Below the pieces are notes generated by a model that worked only from the letters and a program-made list of their open reading frames with translations, had not been told where the DNA came from and did not search any database. Below, piece after piece: positions 1 to 10,706 of a stretch of 64,000 nt of DNA. The first letter of the stretch is position 1; every line of letters starts with the position of its first letter. The translations under genes were made by a program, and so were the position numbers. This DNA is from Pseudomonas lactis (GTDB taxonomy: Bacteria; Pseudomonadota; Gammaproteobacteria; Pseudomonadales; Pseudomonadaceae): NCBI RefSeq assembly GCF_001439845.1, contig NZ_JYLO01000007.1, forward strand, positions 124,001-188,000, read 5' to 3'.

Positions 1-444
1 CTCCTTGTCCTTTGGGTTGACCGGCACATGGTAATAAGGGATGCCATGCCATTCGACCATGCTGCGCAGGTCGTCGTGGTTGGAGATCACGCAAGCAATC
101 TCGCAATCGAGTTCGTCGCTGTGCCAGCGGTGCAGCAGGTCTGCCAGGCAGTGGGATTCGCGGCTGGCCATCAGCACCACGCGTTTCTTCTGCTCTGTAT
201 CAGTGATGTGCCAGGTCATCGAAAACTCTTCGGCAATCGGCGCAAACGCCTCGCGGAAGGCTTCCAGGCCAAAGGGCAGCGTATCGGCACGGATTTCGTG
301 ACGCATGAAAAACCAACCACTGAGATCGTCCGAGTGATGGCTCGCCTCGGTGATCCAGCCATTATGGGAAGCCAGAAAGTTACTGACCTTGGCAACGATG
401 CCAACCCGGTCCGGGCAAGCAATCACCAGCCGAAAAGTGCGCAT
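1..444 (-). CDS. purU: Formyltetrahydrofolate deformylase, N-terminal part (runs off the window)
   Basis: PurU hydrolyses 10-formyltetrahydrofolate to tetrahydrofolate and formate, feeding formate to purine synthesis and balancing the one-carbon pool in the cytoplasm. The 148 residues visible begin MRTFRLVIACPDRVGIV, a typical N-terminal ACT domain (about residues 1-80). The start of the formyl-transferase fold follows (residues about 88-148, including ISNHDDL and the HGIPYYHVP stretch). The ATG is at 444. The other half lies before position 1, since the family is usually about 280 residues. It is divergent from mvaT, the same neighbourhood as in P. aeruginosa (purU-mvaT-sbcB). The family assignment is clear. 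Confidence 0.93.
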   Translation of the reverse strand, partial: MRTFRLVIACPDRVGIVAKVSNFLASHNGWITEASHHSDDLSGWFFMRHEIRADTLPFGLEAFREAFAPIAEEFSMTWHITDTEQKKRVVLMASRESHCLADLLHRWHSDELDCEIACVISNHDDLRSMVEWHGIPYYHVPVNPKDKE

Positions 445-795
445 TAGGGGAAAACTCCAGAACTTCACAAAGGCGGCTATTCTAGCGATTACGCAAAAAA
501 ACTGCAGTATTCCCTTGCACCTGATCTTGAGCCCTCGCCGTGGCAACACCCCTTAATCGTGTAAGGTTTTACCACCGCTATATGACGGTACAACGGTATG
601 CTCAGGCCAGTAGCAAAAAATTAACGCGATTATCTTTGCGCATAACGCATTCTAATTAACTCATCGGCCAGGTTTTCTCACACACATTCAATGTCATTCG
701 CCTGAATAACGTCTTAAATGTTTACTTGATGAAATTGCCTGACTATTATTAGGCCACTCACCCTGTCAATCAGCGTTCTACATAAGGTAGTCCAC
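445..795. other. AT-rich divergent intergenic region between purU and mvaT
   Basis: This is 351 bp without a gene and distinctly richer in A+T than its surroundings. It must carry the purU promoter (leftward) and the mvaT promoter (rightward). A plausible mvaT promoter is listed separately. H-NS-like proteins commonly bind AT-rich DNA and repress their own genes, so autoregulation by MvaT here is a reasonable inference, but no specific operator is visible. Confidence 0.5.
721..749 (+). promoter_or_regulatory. Candidate sigma-70 promoter of mvaT
   Basis: TTTACT (721-726) and TATTAT (744-749) are separated by 17 bp and lie about 47 bp upstream of the mvaT ATG. The -10 matches the consensus at five of six bases and the -35 at four of six. 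This is read from sequence only. Confidence 0.4.
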
Positions 796-1170
796 ATGTC
801 ACTGATCAACGAATACCGCGCCACCGAAGTAGCTATCAAAGAGCTGCAAGCCCGTTTGAAGAACCTGTCCGAAGACGACAAGCTGAAAACCGAGCTGGAA
901 TTCGAAGGCAAATTGCGCACCCTGATGGGTGAATACTCCAAATCCCTGCGTGACATCATCGCGCTGCTGGATCCAGAGTCGAAAGTTAAAGCACCACGTG
1001 GCGCTGTGAAAACTACCGGCACCAAGCGTGCTCGCAAGGTCAAGCAGTACAAAAACCCGCACAACGGCGAAGTGATTGAAACCAAAGGTGGCAACCACAA
1101 AACTCTGAAAGAGTGGAAAGCCAAGTGGGGCGGTGACGTAGTTGAAGGTTGGGCAACCCTGCTGGGCTAA
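796..1170 (+). CDS. mvaT: H-NS-family xenogeneic silencer MvaT
   Basis: A nucleoid-associated transcriptional silencer of AT-rich and horizontally acquired genes, the functional counterpart of H-NS in pseudomonads. The 124-residue length is standard. Residues 1-60 form the charged coiled-coil oligomerisation region. The C-terminal DNA-binding domain carries KRARKVKQYKNPHNGEVIE, then GGNHKTLKEWKAKWG. R80, G99 and N100, the residues known to insert into the minor groove in MvaT, are all present. The ATG at 796 follows an AAGGT ribosome site. It sits between purU and sbcB as in P. aeruginosa, which argues for MvaT rather than its paralogue MvaU/MvaV. A strong terminator follows. Confidence 0.94.
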   Translation: MSLINEYRATEVAIKELQARLKNLSEDDKLKTELEFEGKLRTLMGEYSKSLRDIIALLDPESKVKAPRGAVKTTGTKRARKVKQYKNPHNGEVIETKGGNHKTLKEWKAKWGGDVVEGWATLLG

Positions 1171-1205
1171 GCCCGGTCGGACGTTCACCCGATACGTCAC
1201 ACATG

Positions 1206-1233
1206 AAAAACGCCAGCTTGCTGGCGTTTTTTA
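1206..1233 (+). terminator. Intrinsic terminator downstream of mvaT
   Basis: CGCCAG (1211-1216), loop CTTG, CTGGCG (1221-1226), flanked by an A-run on the left and a T-run on the right. The A/T flanks on both sides let it act in either direction, so it may also end sbcB transcription. Confidence 0.85.
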
Positions 1234-1260
1234 TTGTCGGAATATTCTGTAGTTATGCGC

Positions 1261-2688
1261 CTACAGATTCAGGCGCGCCGCTAAGGAATCTACATAGTCC
1301 TGCCATTGCGCCAGTACCTGACACTGAAACGATGTAGCACTAACCGCCAACTCCTCACGCGCCTGCTTAAATCCCAACAGGGTATTCGGCGCCCCCCACT
1401 GCGCATCCGACAAACGTTGCTGACAGAAAAGTTTCCAGCGTTGTTGCTCCTCATTGTTCAAGGTTTCAGGAAAGTTACGCGCCCGGTAGCGAAATAATAA
1501 TTCCGGCAAACGATGATCATCGAACGGCCACTGCTGACGGGCCAACTGCGCAGGCTCCGCCATGCGAACTTGCTCACATAAACGACGGTCACGGTCACCA
1601 ATAAAACCATCGTAGAGCTGCTGCTCCGGGTCCGCGTTCGGCGCAAAGTCTTCCTCGGCATAAATGGCCGCTAACTTGTCCCGCCAAACTTCCTGTGCGT
1701 CAGTTAGCCGCAGCGCTCGCGCAAGGCAAGCCTCCTTATCCAGTTGCAGGCGCTCCAGGTCTTGCGGGCGCAGCACCTTTAACGGCGCGACCACCGGGCA
1801 GCGGTTGATATGCAGCAACTTGAGCGGAACCGGCAGCTCACCTTCGGCCAACTCATCGCGGCGCGTGTAAAGGCGCTGGCGCAGGGTCGCCGCATCCAGG
1901 TCCAACAGCCCTTGTGGATCGAGCCCCAGGTCACAGACGATCAAGGCATTGCGATTGCGCGGGTGCCAGGCCAGGGGCAAGACCACGCCCAGGTAATGGC
2001 GCTCGGCAGAGAAACGCCCGGAGATATGCACCATCGGTTGCAGCAACCGCACCTCATCCATAACCCGCTGTTTGCTGCGCAGTTGAAACAACCACTCATA
2101 CAACTTCGGTTGTTTGTCTCGGACCAACCGCGCCAGGGCGATGGTTGCACGCACATCCGACAACGCGTCATGGGCCTGGCCATGGTCGATGCCGTTGGCC
2201 TCGGTCAAGCGTTCGAGCTTGAGGGTCACACGCCCTTCCTGCTCGGGCCAGTTGATGCCCTCCGGCCGCAGGGCGTAGGCGGTGCGCATGACATCGATCA
2301 AGTCCCAGCGGCTGTTGCCGCCCTGCCACTCGCGCGCATACGGGTCGAAAAAATTGCGGTACAGACTGTAGCGCGTCATTTCATCGTCAAATCGCAGGGT
2401 GTTGTAGCCGGCGCCGCAGGTACCTGGCGCGGCCAGTTCGGCGTGCACCCGGGTCATGAAATCGGCTTCGGCAAGGCCCTTCTCGGCGAGGATACCCGGC
2501 GTGATACCCGTGATCGCGCACGCTGCCGGATGAGGCAGGATATCGTCGCTGGGCTGGCAATACAGATTGATCGGCGCACCGACCTCATTGAGCTCAAGGT
2601 CGGTGCGGATCCCGGCTACCTGGAGCGGACGATCGTTGCGCGGGTTGATGCCGGTGGTTTCATAGTCGTACCAGAAAATCGAGGTCAC
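1261..2688 (-). CDS. sbcB: Exodeoxyribonuclease I
   Basis: A 3'-to-5' single-strand-specific DNA exonuclease acting in recombination and mismatch repair. The 475-residue protein matches the family length. The DEDDh active site is visible: D8 and E10 in WYDYETTG, an Asp in the NTLRFDDEM segment, and the His and Asp in HDALSDVRAT. The SH3-like and C-terminal helical parts that complete the ExoI clamp around ssDNA follow. It is convergent with mvaT, with only the terminator between them. No frameshift or missing catalytic residue is seen. Confidence 0.95.
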   Translation of the reverse strand: MTSIFWYDYETTGINPRNDRPLQVAGIRTDLELNEVGAPINLYCQPSDDILPHPAACAITGITPGILAEKGLAEADFMTRVHAELAAPGTCGAGYNTLRFDDEMTRYSLYRNFFDPYAREWQGGNSRWDLIDVMRTAYALRPEGINWPEQEGRVTLKLERLTEANGIDHGQAHDALSDVRATIALARLVRDKQPKLYEWLFQLRSKQRVMDEVRLLQPMVHISGRFSAERHYLGVVLPLAWHPRNRNALIVCDLGLDPQGLLDLDAATLRQRLYTRRDELAEGELPVPLKLLHINRCPVVAPLKVLRPQDLERLQLDKEACLARALRLTDAQEVWRDKLAAIYAEEDFAPNADPEQQLYDGFIGDRDRRLCEQVRMAEPAQLARQQWPFDDHRLPELLFRYRARNFPETLNNEEQQRWKLFCQQRLSDAQWGAPNTLLGFKQAREELAVSATSFQCQVLAQWQDYVDSLAARLNL

Positions 2689-2854
2689 GGGCTATTCCTG
2701 TGCTGAAGACCGACAAAGTCTAGGCGCTGCAAGGCGTTTGGGGCCAGCGATACCTTACTGTATAAATATCCAGAAAAACCTCGGGTGGTTGCTTCCATCC
2801 TCGACACTGCTAGCATCCGTGTTTCTAAGTCGCCTCGCACTGCCAAGGATCGCA

Positions 2855-3547
2855 ATGCCATCAACGCCTTTGGATACCCACTATCAGATAGAAACGCCGG
2901 AGGGCATCGACCTGCCCCTGCGCCCTGCTGGCCTGCCCTCCCGGGCATTGGCGTTTGCATTCGACCTGGGCGTGCGCGGGATCATCATGGGTATCCTGCT
3001 GGTGCCACTGGCGTTGCTCGGCAATGTGGGGGTCGGGCTGGGTTCGCTGCTGCTGTTCCTGGTGAGCTGGTGGTACATGGTGTTGTTCGAAGTGCTCAAC
3101 CAGGGCTGCTCGCCGGGCAAGCAGGTCATGGGCCTGCGCGTGGTACAGGATGACGGCACGCCCATCGGCTGGTCGGCATCGCTGATCCGCAACCTGCTGC
3201 GTTTTGTCGACATGCTGCCCTTCGGTTATTTCCTCGGCGCGATCAGCTGCCTGCAGCATCCGCACTTCAAGCGGCTCGGCGACCTGGCGGCCGGTACGCT
3301 GGTGGTATACCGCGAACTGCCGCTGGCACGCCCAAGCATCCCTCAAGCACCCGCCCTGCGCCTGCCCTTCGCACTGGCGTTGAGCGAACAGCGGGCCATC
3401 CTCGGTTTCGCCGAGCGCCAGGCCGAGCTCTCGGCCGAACGGGTGCATGAACTGGCCGCCATCCTCGCAGAGCCTCTGCAGGTGTCTGCACCGCGTGCCG
3501 TGGAGCAACTCAACGGTGTAGCCCGTGGTTTGTTGGGGCCGACATGA
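2855..3547 (+). CDS. RDD family integral membrane protein
   Basis: A 230-residue inner-membrane protein and the first gene of a six-gene operon. The RDD domain is visible: the Arg and Asp of RPAGLPSRALAFAFDLGVRG open the first helix. Two long hydrophobic segments follow, then CSPGKQVMGLRVV. The C-terminal third is soluble. The frame is open upstream to 2738, but ATG 2855 is chosen because AAGGA lies seven bases before it. Its stop overlaps the next start (ATGA at 3544). The biochemical role is unknown. RDD proteins are often tied to transport or envelope maintenance. Confidence 0.85.
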   Translation: MPSTPLDTHYQIETPEGIDLPLRPAGLPSRALAFAFDLGVRGIIMGILLVPLALLGNVGVGLGSLLLFLVSWWYMVLFEVLNQGCSPGKQVMGLRVVQDDGTPIGWSASLIRNLLRFVDMLPFGYFLGAISCLQHPHFKRLGDLAAGTLVVYRELPLARPSIPQAPALRLPFALALSEQRAILGFAERQAELSAERVHELAAILAEPLQVSAPRAVEQLNGVARGLLGPT

Positions 3548-4524
3548 AGCAGAGCCTTTTTGAAAGCCGCCACCAACACCAATGGCAAACTTTCGCCGAG
3601 CAGTTGACGCAACTGGAGCAAGGTAAAGCCAAGGCCACCGACGTTGCCGACTTCCCGCATCAATATCGACGCCTGTGCCAACACCTGGCCCTGGCTCAAC
3701 AACGCGGCTACAGCAGTTACCTGGTCGACCCGTTGCAACAACTGGCACTGCGCGGCCATCAACAACTGTATCGCCATCGCAGCCAACTGACGGCAAACAT
3801 ACTGGCATTTCTTCTCGCCGACTTCCCGCGCCTGGTACGCGAACAGTGGCGCTTCGTGCTGATCGCCGGCCTGCTGTTCTTTGGCAGCCTGGTGGGGATT
3901 GCCCTGCTGGTGTACCTGTTCCCCGACCTGGTCTACAGCATCATCAGCCCCCAGCAGGTGGCCGAGATGCAGAGTATGTACAACCCCGACGCCAGCCGTC
4001 TGGGCCGTGCTGCCGAACGTGCCTCCAGCGAAGACTGGATGATGTTTGGCTATTACGTGATGCACAACATCGGCATTGCCTTCCAGACCTTTGCCGCAGG
4101 CCTGTTGTTTGGCCTGGGCAGTGTGTTTTTCCTGATTTTCAACGGTCTGGTCATAGGTGCGGTCTCCGGGCACCTTACCGACATCGGCTATGGCCAGACT
4201 TTCTGGTCGTTTGTCATTGGTCACGGCGCATTCGAGTTGACCGCCATCACACTGGCCGGTGCCGCGGGCTTGCAACTGGGCTGGTCACTGGTCGCCCCCG
4301 GGCGCTTGGCGCGCAGCGAGGCCCTGCGCCTGGCCGCGCGCAAAAGCGTACGGATGCTTTGCGGTGTCATGGTGTTTCTGTTGATCGCAGCCTTTATCGA
4401 AGCCTACTGGTCCTCAACCACTCGCATTGAGCCCTGGATCAAATACGCAGTAGGCGTCGCGCTCTGGCTGCTGGTGGCCGCTTACCTGACCCTGGCCGGG
4501 CGGAGTCGCCATGCGCCTGACTGA
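3544..4524 (+). CDS. SpoIIM/DUF95 family (stage II sporulation protein M-like) membrane protein
   Basis: A 326-residue polytopic membrane protein. A soluble N-terminal helical part (about residues 1-90) precedes several membrane segments around residues 93-115, 170-205, 225-245 and the C-terminus. The conserved GHGAFELTAITLAGAAGL stretch is typical of the DUF95 family. In spore formers the relative SpoIIM works in engulfment, but pseudomonads do not sporulate. Here it is a constant partner of MoxR/DUF58 genes with unknown function. It overlaps the upstream gene by 4 bp and the downstream one by 14 bp, so it is translationally coupled on both sides. Confidence 0.85.
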   Translation: MKQSLFESRHQHQWQTFAEQLTQLEQGKAKATDVADFPHQYRRLCQHLALAQQRGYSSYLVDPLQQLALRGHQQLYRHRSQLTANILAFLLADFPRLVREQWRFVLIAGLLFFGSLVGIALLVYLFPDLVYSIISPQQVAEMQSMYNPDASRLGRAAERASSEDWMMFGYYVMHNIGIAFQTFAAGLLFGLGSVFFLIFNGLVIGAVSGHLTDIGYGQTFWSFVIGHGAFELTAITLAGAAGLQLGWSLVAPGRLARSEALRLAARKSVRMLCGVMVFLLIAAFIEAYWSSTTRIEPWIKYAVGVALWLLVAAYLTLAGRSRHAPD

Positions 4525-6040
4525 CGCCAGCGTAGTGATTCGCCCGCGCACTTCCTGGGAAGCCATGGACCTGGGGGTGCTGATGGCCAGGGAACACCGC
4601 GCCCTGCTGATGGGCAGTTGGGCGCTGGTGAGCCTGCCGGTATTCAGCCTGTTGACAGTGCTGCTCTGGAATTACCCGTCTTTGGCCATGTTCCTGTTCT
4701 GGTGGCTCAAGCCGGCCTTCGAGCGCTTGCCGCTGTATATTCTTTCCAAAGCCCTGTTTGGTGAGCCCCCCGGCCTCAAACAGGCCGTTCGCCATTGGCC
4801 GCAATTGCTCAAGGGGCAACTGTTCGCCAGCCTGACCTGGCGGCGGCTGAGCATGAGCCGCAGCTTCACCCTGCCCGTCAGCCAACTGGAAGGCCTGGAC
4901 GGAGACGCCCGTCAACGACGCCTTGGGGTGTTGCTGCAACGCAACGCTGGCGCCGCACGCTGGCTGACGACGATCGGCGTGCACCTGGAAATCGGCCTGT
5001 GGTTTGGCGCCATGGCCCTGTTCTATCTCTTCATCCCGCAACAGATCGAACTGGACTGGGACTGGCAACGGCTGATATTGGCGTCAGGCTCGGACGTGCT
5101 TTGGCTGGAGCACCTGAGCAATGCCTTCTACGCCCTGATCCTGGTGTTCTGGGAACCTATCTATGTCGCCTGTGGCTTCAGCCTGTACCTCAACCGCCGC
5201 ACGGTGTTGGAGGCCTGGGACCTGGAACTGGTATTCCGTCGCCTGCGCCAGCGCCTGAGCAACGTCGCACCGCTGTTGTTGCTGGTCGTCGGCTTGGCGC
5301 TGCTACACGTCAGCCCACCCGCCATGGCAGATGAAGCCACAGCCCATAAGCCCCTCAGCACCCAGGCCGCCAGCCAATCCATCCAGGCATTGCTGGAAAA
5401 GCCACCTTTCAAGAACCCGGAAACCGTCACACGCTATCGGTTTGGCGAAGAAAAAACGCCGGTTAAAAACAAGGCCAAGGGCGACGGCAGGTTACCTGGC
5501 TGGCTCCAGGCACTGCTCGACAACTTCAACAGCGACACCTTCAAATACGTCGCCAAAACCTTGGAAATACTGCTCTGGAGCCTTGTGATTGGCGGCCTGG
5601 CCCTGGTGTGCTGGCGTTACCGTGAATGGTTGCGCACCTTCGTCAGCCGCCTTGGGCCCACTCGCACGGCCGCTCCCTCGCCCGTTCCTGCCCAACTGTT
5701 CGGGCTGGAGCTGGGCACCGAGACATTGCCCCAAGACATCGCCAGTACCGTCGAACAGCTATGGCCCACCCAGCCCCGGGAAGCTCTTGGCCTGCTGTAT
5801 CGTGGTTTGCTCAGCCGGCTGTTGCATGAGTTCGACCTGCCACTGACAAACGCCGATACCGAGGGGCAGGTGCTGGAGCGTGTCCATCATTTGCAACAAC
5901 CGCAGTTACTCGCGTTCAGCGACGAACTGACACGCCACTGGCAAAACCTGGCCTATGGTCACCGCCTGCCGCCTCCTTCAGCCCAACAAAAACTGTGCAG
6001 CGATTGGCGTGCTCTCTTCAGTGGCGGAGCGGGCCAATGA
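4511..6040 (+). CDS. DUF4129 domain membrane protein
   Basis: A 509-residue membrane protein with transmembrane segments near residues 35-65, 150-175, 195-225, 255-275 and about 345-370. The C-terminal cytoplasmic DUF4129-type region runs from about 400 to 500, including the PREALGLLYRGLLSRLLHEF stretch. DUF4129 proteins recur beside MoxR ATPases and DUF58 proteins and resemble part of the BatB/transglutaminase clusters. It starts inside the SpoIIM gene and its stop overlaps the next ATG (ATGA at 6037). No catalytic function can be read from the sequence. Confidence 0.8.
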   Translation: MRLTDASVVIRPRTSWEAMDLGVLMAREHRALLMGSWALVSLPVFSLLTVLLWNYPSLAMFLFWWLKPAFERLPLYILSKALFGEPPGLKQAVRHWPQLLKGQLFASLTWRRLSMSRSFTLPVSQLEGLDGDARQRRLGVLLQRNAGAARWLTTIGVHLEIGLWFGAMALFYLFIPQQIELDWDWQRLILASGSDVLWLEHLSNAFYALILVFWEPIYVACGFSLYLNRRTVLEAWDLELVFRRLRQRLSNVAPLLLLVVGLALLHVSPPAMADEATAHKPLSTQAASQSIQALLEKPPFKNPETVTRYRFGEEKTPVKNKAKGDGRLPGWLQALLDNFNSDTFKYVAKTLEILLWSLVIGGLALVCWRYREWLRTFVSRLGPTRTAAPSPVPAQLFGLELGTETLPQDIASTVEQLWPTQPREALGLLYRGLLSRLLHEFDLPLTNADTEGQVLERVHHLQQPQLLAFSDELTRHWQNLAYGHRLPPPSAQQKLCSDWRALFSGGAGQ

Positions 6041-7190
6041 ATCGCGCGTTATTGTGGATAGCGCTGTTATCGGCATGCCTGTTGGGTGCGGGCGGCCTTT
6101 ATGCCTGGCACAAGGCAATTCCCTACGAGGAAGTGGTAGATCGCGGCCCGTCACCAGAGGCACGCGCCAACCCTTACCTGGCCGCTGAGCACTTTCTGCG
6201 CCAGCAAGGCGTGGTGGTGGCGCATGCCAATGGCCTTGAACGACTCGCCGAGCTGCCCGCCAAAGGCCATAGCCTGTTGCTGCTGGGGGAGCGCAGCAAC
6301 ATGACCCCACGCCAGGTCGAACAACTGCTGGGCTGGGCAAAAGCCGGCGGCCACCTGCTATTAGTCGCCGAAGCATTATGGGATGAGGAAACCGGCACCA
6401 GCGGTGACCTGCTGCTTGATCGCCTCACTGTCCGTCAAACCTTGAGCGACACCTTCGACGAACCCGCGCCACCGCGTAAAAAAACCAAGCCGGACCTGAC
6501 CAAGCTGTATGTCGACAACGAAACGGCACCGGCCTATTTCAGTTTTGACACCGACTTCAACCTCACCGACCCCAAGCATCTGGCGCAGTTTTCCGCCAAC
6601 AGCGCCAAGTCCAGCCACCTGATGCAACTTGACCTTGGGCAAGGCCGCGTAACGGTGATCACCGACAGCGACCTGTGGAAAACCGCGGATATCGGCAAAC
6701 ATGATAACGCCTGGTTGCTGTGGTATCTGAACCAGGGCACTGACGTCACCTTGCTGTTCAACAGCGACACAGACGACCTGTTTACCCTGTTGTTGCGTTA
6801 TTTCCCCCAGGCCCTGGTCACCCTGATTGCGCTGGTTGCCCTGGGGCTGTGGCAGGCAGGCATGCGCCACGGCCCGGTCCAGGCACCGGCGCCCAAGGCG
6901 CGTCGCCAGTTGCAGGAACACTTGAAGGCCAGCGCGGATTTCCTGTTGCGCCGCAGTGGCCAGGGCACGTTGTTGAAAGCCTTGCAACACGACATTCTGC
7001 GCGTAGCCCGGCGACGCCATCCTGGGTTTGAACACCTCGATGCGCCAGGGCAACGCCAAGTGCTGGAGCACCTTACGCGACAACCCCCTCATATCATCAG
7101 CCAGGCGTTAGAGCCCGTTGCGCTGAAGCGGCTTTCCAGCGCCGACTTCAGCCGACAGGTGGCGTGCCTGCAAACCCTCAGGAATGCCTT

Positions 7191-7194
<4 letters not shown>
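6037..7194 (+). CDS. DUF4350 domain-containing membrane protein
   Basis: A 385-residue protein with an N-terminal membrane anchor (MNRALLWIALLSACLLGAGG), a periplasmic or GATase-like DUF4350 domain (about residues 25-235, with the motif ARANPYLAAEHFLRQQGV), a second membrane segment near 255-275 and a cytoplasmic tail. The frame is open from 5995, but ATG 6037 forms the ATGA overlap with the upstream stop that is used at most junctions of this operon. DUF4350 folds often sense or bind small ligands, but nothing here identifies one. Confidence 0.8.
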
Positions 7195-8186
<992 letters not shown>

Positions 8187-8193
8187 CGCGGCC

Positions 8194-9525
8194 ATGAAAC
8201 CGACTCGTCTGCTGCTGACCTGGCTGGGCGTTCTGCTCGGCTTGAACATCTTGCTGGGCGCCTCGGCAGCGTTGCAGTTCAAAGTGCCCGCCACCTTGCA
8301 TTCGGTAGCCTGGGGCCTGCTGCTGGCCCTGTTGCTGCTGGCGATGCTGGATGCTGCACGCTTACGTCGCCGCCCTTCGGCCCGCGTGTACAGGGCATTG
8401 CCCGGTAGCCTGGCGCTGGGGCGCTGGGAAGAAATACGCCTGTGCCTGGAGCACGACTACCCGCAACCACTGACCGTGCAGGTGTTCGATCACGTGCCCG
8501 ATGGCTTGGCTGTGGAGAACCTGCCTCAATTCATTCAACTACGCCCCGGTGAACGTGCTCAGTTGGGCTATCGCGTGCGCCCCTTGCGGCGCGGGCACTT
8601 CCATTTCAGTCGCTGCGAGCTGCTGCTGCCCAGCCCACTGGGGCTGTGGTCTGCACGACGCTGGGTCGTTACCCACGATGCCACCCGCGTTTACCCGGAT
8701 TTCGCACGTTTATACGGTGCGCAGTTGCGAGGTGTGGATAACTGGCTGAGCCAACTGGGCGTGCGCCAACATCAGCGGCGAGGATTGGGCCTGGAGTTTC
8801 ACCAACTGCGCGAGTTTCGTGAAGGCGACAGCCTGCGTCAGATCGACTGGAAAGCCACCGCCCGCCAACGAACGCCCATTGCCCGGGAATATCAGGATGA
8901 GCGCGACCAGCAAATCGTGTTCATGCTCGATTGCGGCCAGCACATGCGCAGCCAGGATGATGAACTGCCCCATTTTGACCACGCCCTCAACGCCTGCCTG
9001 CTGCTCAGTTATGTCGCCTTGCGCCAGGGCGATGCCGTAGGGCTGTGCACGTTCGCCAGCGACCAGCCGCGCTACCTGAAGCCGGTCAAAGGCAGTGGCC
9101 AATTGAACCTGTTGCTCAATGCGGTCTACGACCTGCAGACCACGCGAAAAACCGCCGACTACCAGGCTGCCGCCAGCCAATTGCTGGCACGGCAAAAACG
9201 CCGGGCACTGGTGATCATCGTCACCAACCTGCGGGATGAGGAGGATGAAGCCTTGATGGCCGCCGTCCAGCGTATCAGTAGGCATCACCGGGTATTGGTG
9301 GCCAGCCTGAGGGAAGAGGTCCTCGACCAACTACGCCAGGCGCCTGTGCAGACACTGCCCGAAGCGCTGGCTTACAGCGGCACGATCGATTACCTCAACA
9401 CCCGCAACCAACGCCATGATCGCTTGAGTGCTCATGGCCTGTCGGTGCTGGATACCTTGCCATCGGCGCTGGGTGCCGGGCTGGTCACGCGCTATCTGGA
9501 GTGGAAAAAGGCCGGGGTATTCTGA
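8194..9525 (+). CDS. DUF58 domain protein (MoxR partner)
   Basis: A 443-residue protein with two N-terminal membrane segments (about 5-60), a beta-rich part, and the DUF58 signature LREFREGDSLRQIDWKATAR around residues 205-225. A von Willebrand A-like region with an altered MIDAS (VFMLDCGQHMRSQDDE) follows. The frame is open back to 7879 inside moxR, but ATG 8194 lies eight bases after the moxR stop and begins with the hydrophobic segment expected. It closes the operon. Together the six genes probably form a membrane-anchored assembly of unknown substrate. Confidence 0.88.
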   Translation: MKPTRLLLTWLGVLLGLNILLGASAALQFKVPATLHSVAWGLLLALLLLAMLDAARLRRRPSARVYRALPGSLALGRWEEIRLCLEHDYPQPLTVQVFDHVPDGLAVENLPQFIQLRPGERAQLGYRVRPLRRGHFHFSRCELLLPSPLGLWSARRWVVTHDATRVYPDFARLYGAQLRGVDNWLSQLGVRQHQRRGLGLEFHQLREFREGDSLRQIDWKATARQRTPIAREYQDERDQQIVFMLDCGQHMRSQDDELPHFDHALNACLLLSYVALRQGDAVGLCTFASDQPRYLKPVKGSGQLNLLLNAVYDLQTTRKTADYQAAASQLLARQKRRALVIIVTNLRDEEDEALMAAVQRISRHHRVLVASLREEVLDQLRQAPVQTLPEALAYSGTIDYLNTRNQRHDRLSAHGLSVLDTLPSALGAGLVTRYLEWKKAGVF

Positions 9526-9577
9526 GGATGACTGCGCAGGGGCACGCCCAGGAAACGGCCACGACCCCACGCATAAT

Positions 9578-9937
9578 TCAGACAGAGGCCTGCAAAGGAT
9601 AAAAGCTGAAGTACTGCAACAGCGCGTTGATCAGGTGCCGGTACTCTTCGGGCGCCTCAAGCACGCTGAACCCCGAGTCGTAATGCTGCGGGGTGACATC
9701 TTCATGGCTCCACAAGCAGGTTGCCGTGAGGTCAATTGCCTTGAACTCGCCCTGCGCCACCGGCACTTTCAAGCGCAGCTCGAAATCCACGTCGGTCATC
9801 ATGGGTAACGAGCTGATCAGCATCAGACCGTTTTCAGACACATTTCCAAGATAGCCGATTGGCTTGTCAGTAATACGATTGAACACCTGCAGAAAATACG
9901 GCAGTTGATGCCGCTCGATCCGTCGTTCGGTAAACAT
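9578..9937 (-). CDS. PilZ domain protein
   Basis: A 119-residue single-domain protein. The c-di-GMP-binding elements of PilZ are recognisable: an N-terminal Arg-rich stretch (TERRIERHQLPYFLQV, the RxxxR element) and NVSENG about 20 residues later, corresponding to (D/N)xSxxG. A beta-barrel core follows. It is a likely c-di-GMP receptor controlling an unknown target. The frame is open to 10105, but the Met at 9937 gives the normal PilZ N-terminus. PAO1 has a PilZ protein at the equivalent place (PA4324, from memory). Confidence 0.82.
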   Translation of the reverse strand: MFTERRIERHQLPYFLQVFNRITDKPIGYLGNVSENGLMLISSLPMMTDVDFELRLKVPVAQGEFKAIDLTATCLWSHEDVTPQHYDSGFSVLEAPEEYRHLINALLQYFSFYPLQASV

Positions 9938-10158
9938 GGTGAAGTCGCCATCCAATAGCCAAAAATCTGGCCGTGCCAGTGATTCGGAACAAGCAATCGC
10001 TCGCTCTCCCTGGATCTCGGTGTGACAACAGCTACCGCTTGTCACCAAACAGCTGCCGAATCCGGGCATTGCATCCGTTCGAATGGGTACTGCACAAACA
10101 GACATTCAAAGAATAGCGCAAGACTGGCGACAGGCCAGCCATGAAGCGACAAATACCC

Positions 10159-10533
10159 TTACAACGACTCAGGCCTTGGTTTTGCCAGGCCTGCAGCCGG
10201 CAGATGCCCCAGTTGCTGCAAGGTATCGAGCCGCGCACGGGCTCGATAGGCGTACTCGCTCGACGGGTAGTGGCCGATGATGAACTGATAGGTCTGTGCG
10301 GCATCGACAAAGAGTTTCTGGCGTTCCAGGCACTGCCCACGCAACATCGAAACCTCCGGTTGCACGTAGCGGCGAGTTCGGCTCTCGCGATCGACCTGGG
10401 ACAACTCCAGGGTGACACGCTGGCAATCACCGACCCCATAGGCGCGGTAAGCGTTGTTCAAATGGTGGTCCATCGACCAGCGGGTACAGCCGACAACACT
10501 GACGGCCAGGGCAGCAACGAGCAAAATTCGCAT
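10159..10533 (-). CDS. Small tetratricopeptide-like lipoprotein
   Basis: A 124-residue protein with a lipoprotein signal (MRILLVAALAVSVVGC; lipobox VVGC, Cys at residue 16). The helical repeat-like body has Ala/Tyr spacing (AYRAYGVGDC; FVDAAQTYQFIIGHYPSSEYAYRARARL) as in a short TPR unit. Start 10533 has AGGAGA upstream, and the longer frame to 10668 lacks a signal peptide. It is divergent from pykA, as in other pseudomonads. Probably periplasmic, membrane-anchored, function unknown. Confidence 0.75.
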   Translation of the reverse strand: MRILLVAALAVSVVGCTRWSMDHHLNNAYRAYGVGDCQRVTLELSQVDRESRTRRYVQPEVSMLRGQCLERQKLFVDAAQTYQFIIGHYPSSEYAYRARARLDTLQQLGHLPAAGLAKPRPESL

Positions 10534-10706
10534 GGGGTTCTCCTGTCTTGTGCAGTGTATCGACCCCTGGTCGAAAATCTTCAAGGCGTTTGCCCATTCA
10601 ACCGCAGCCAAAACAAGCCAATCGTCGATAAGTAGTGCAAACGAACAATGACTACAACGAAAGAGCATAGTAGCCTTCCCCAGCGCTTGAACTCAGGAGT
10701 CCGTGC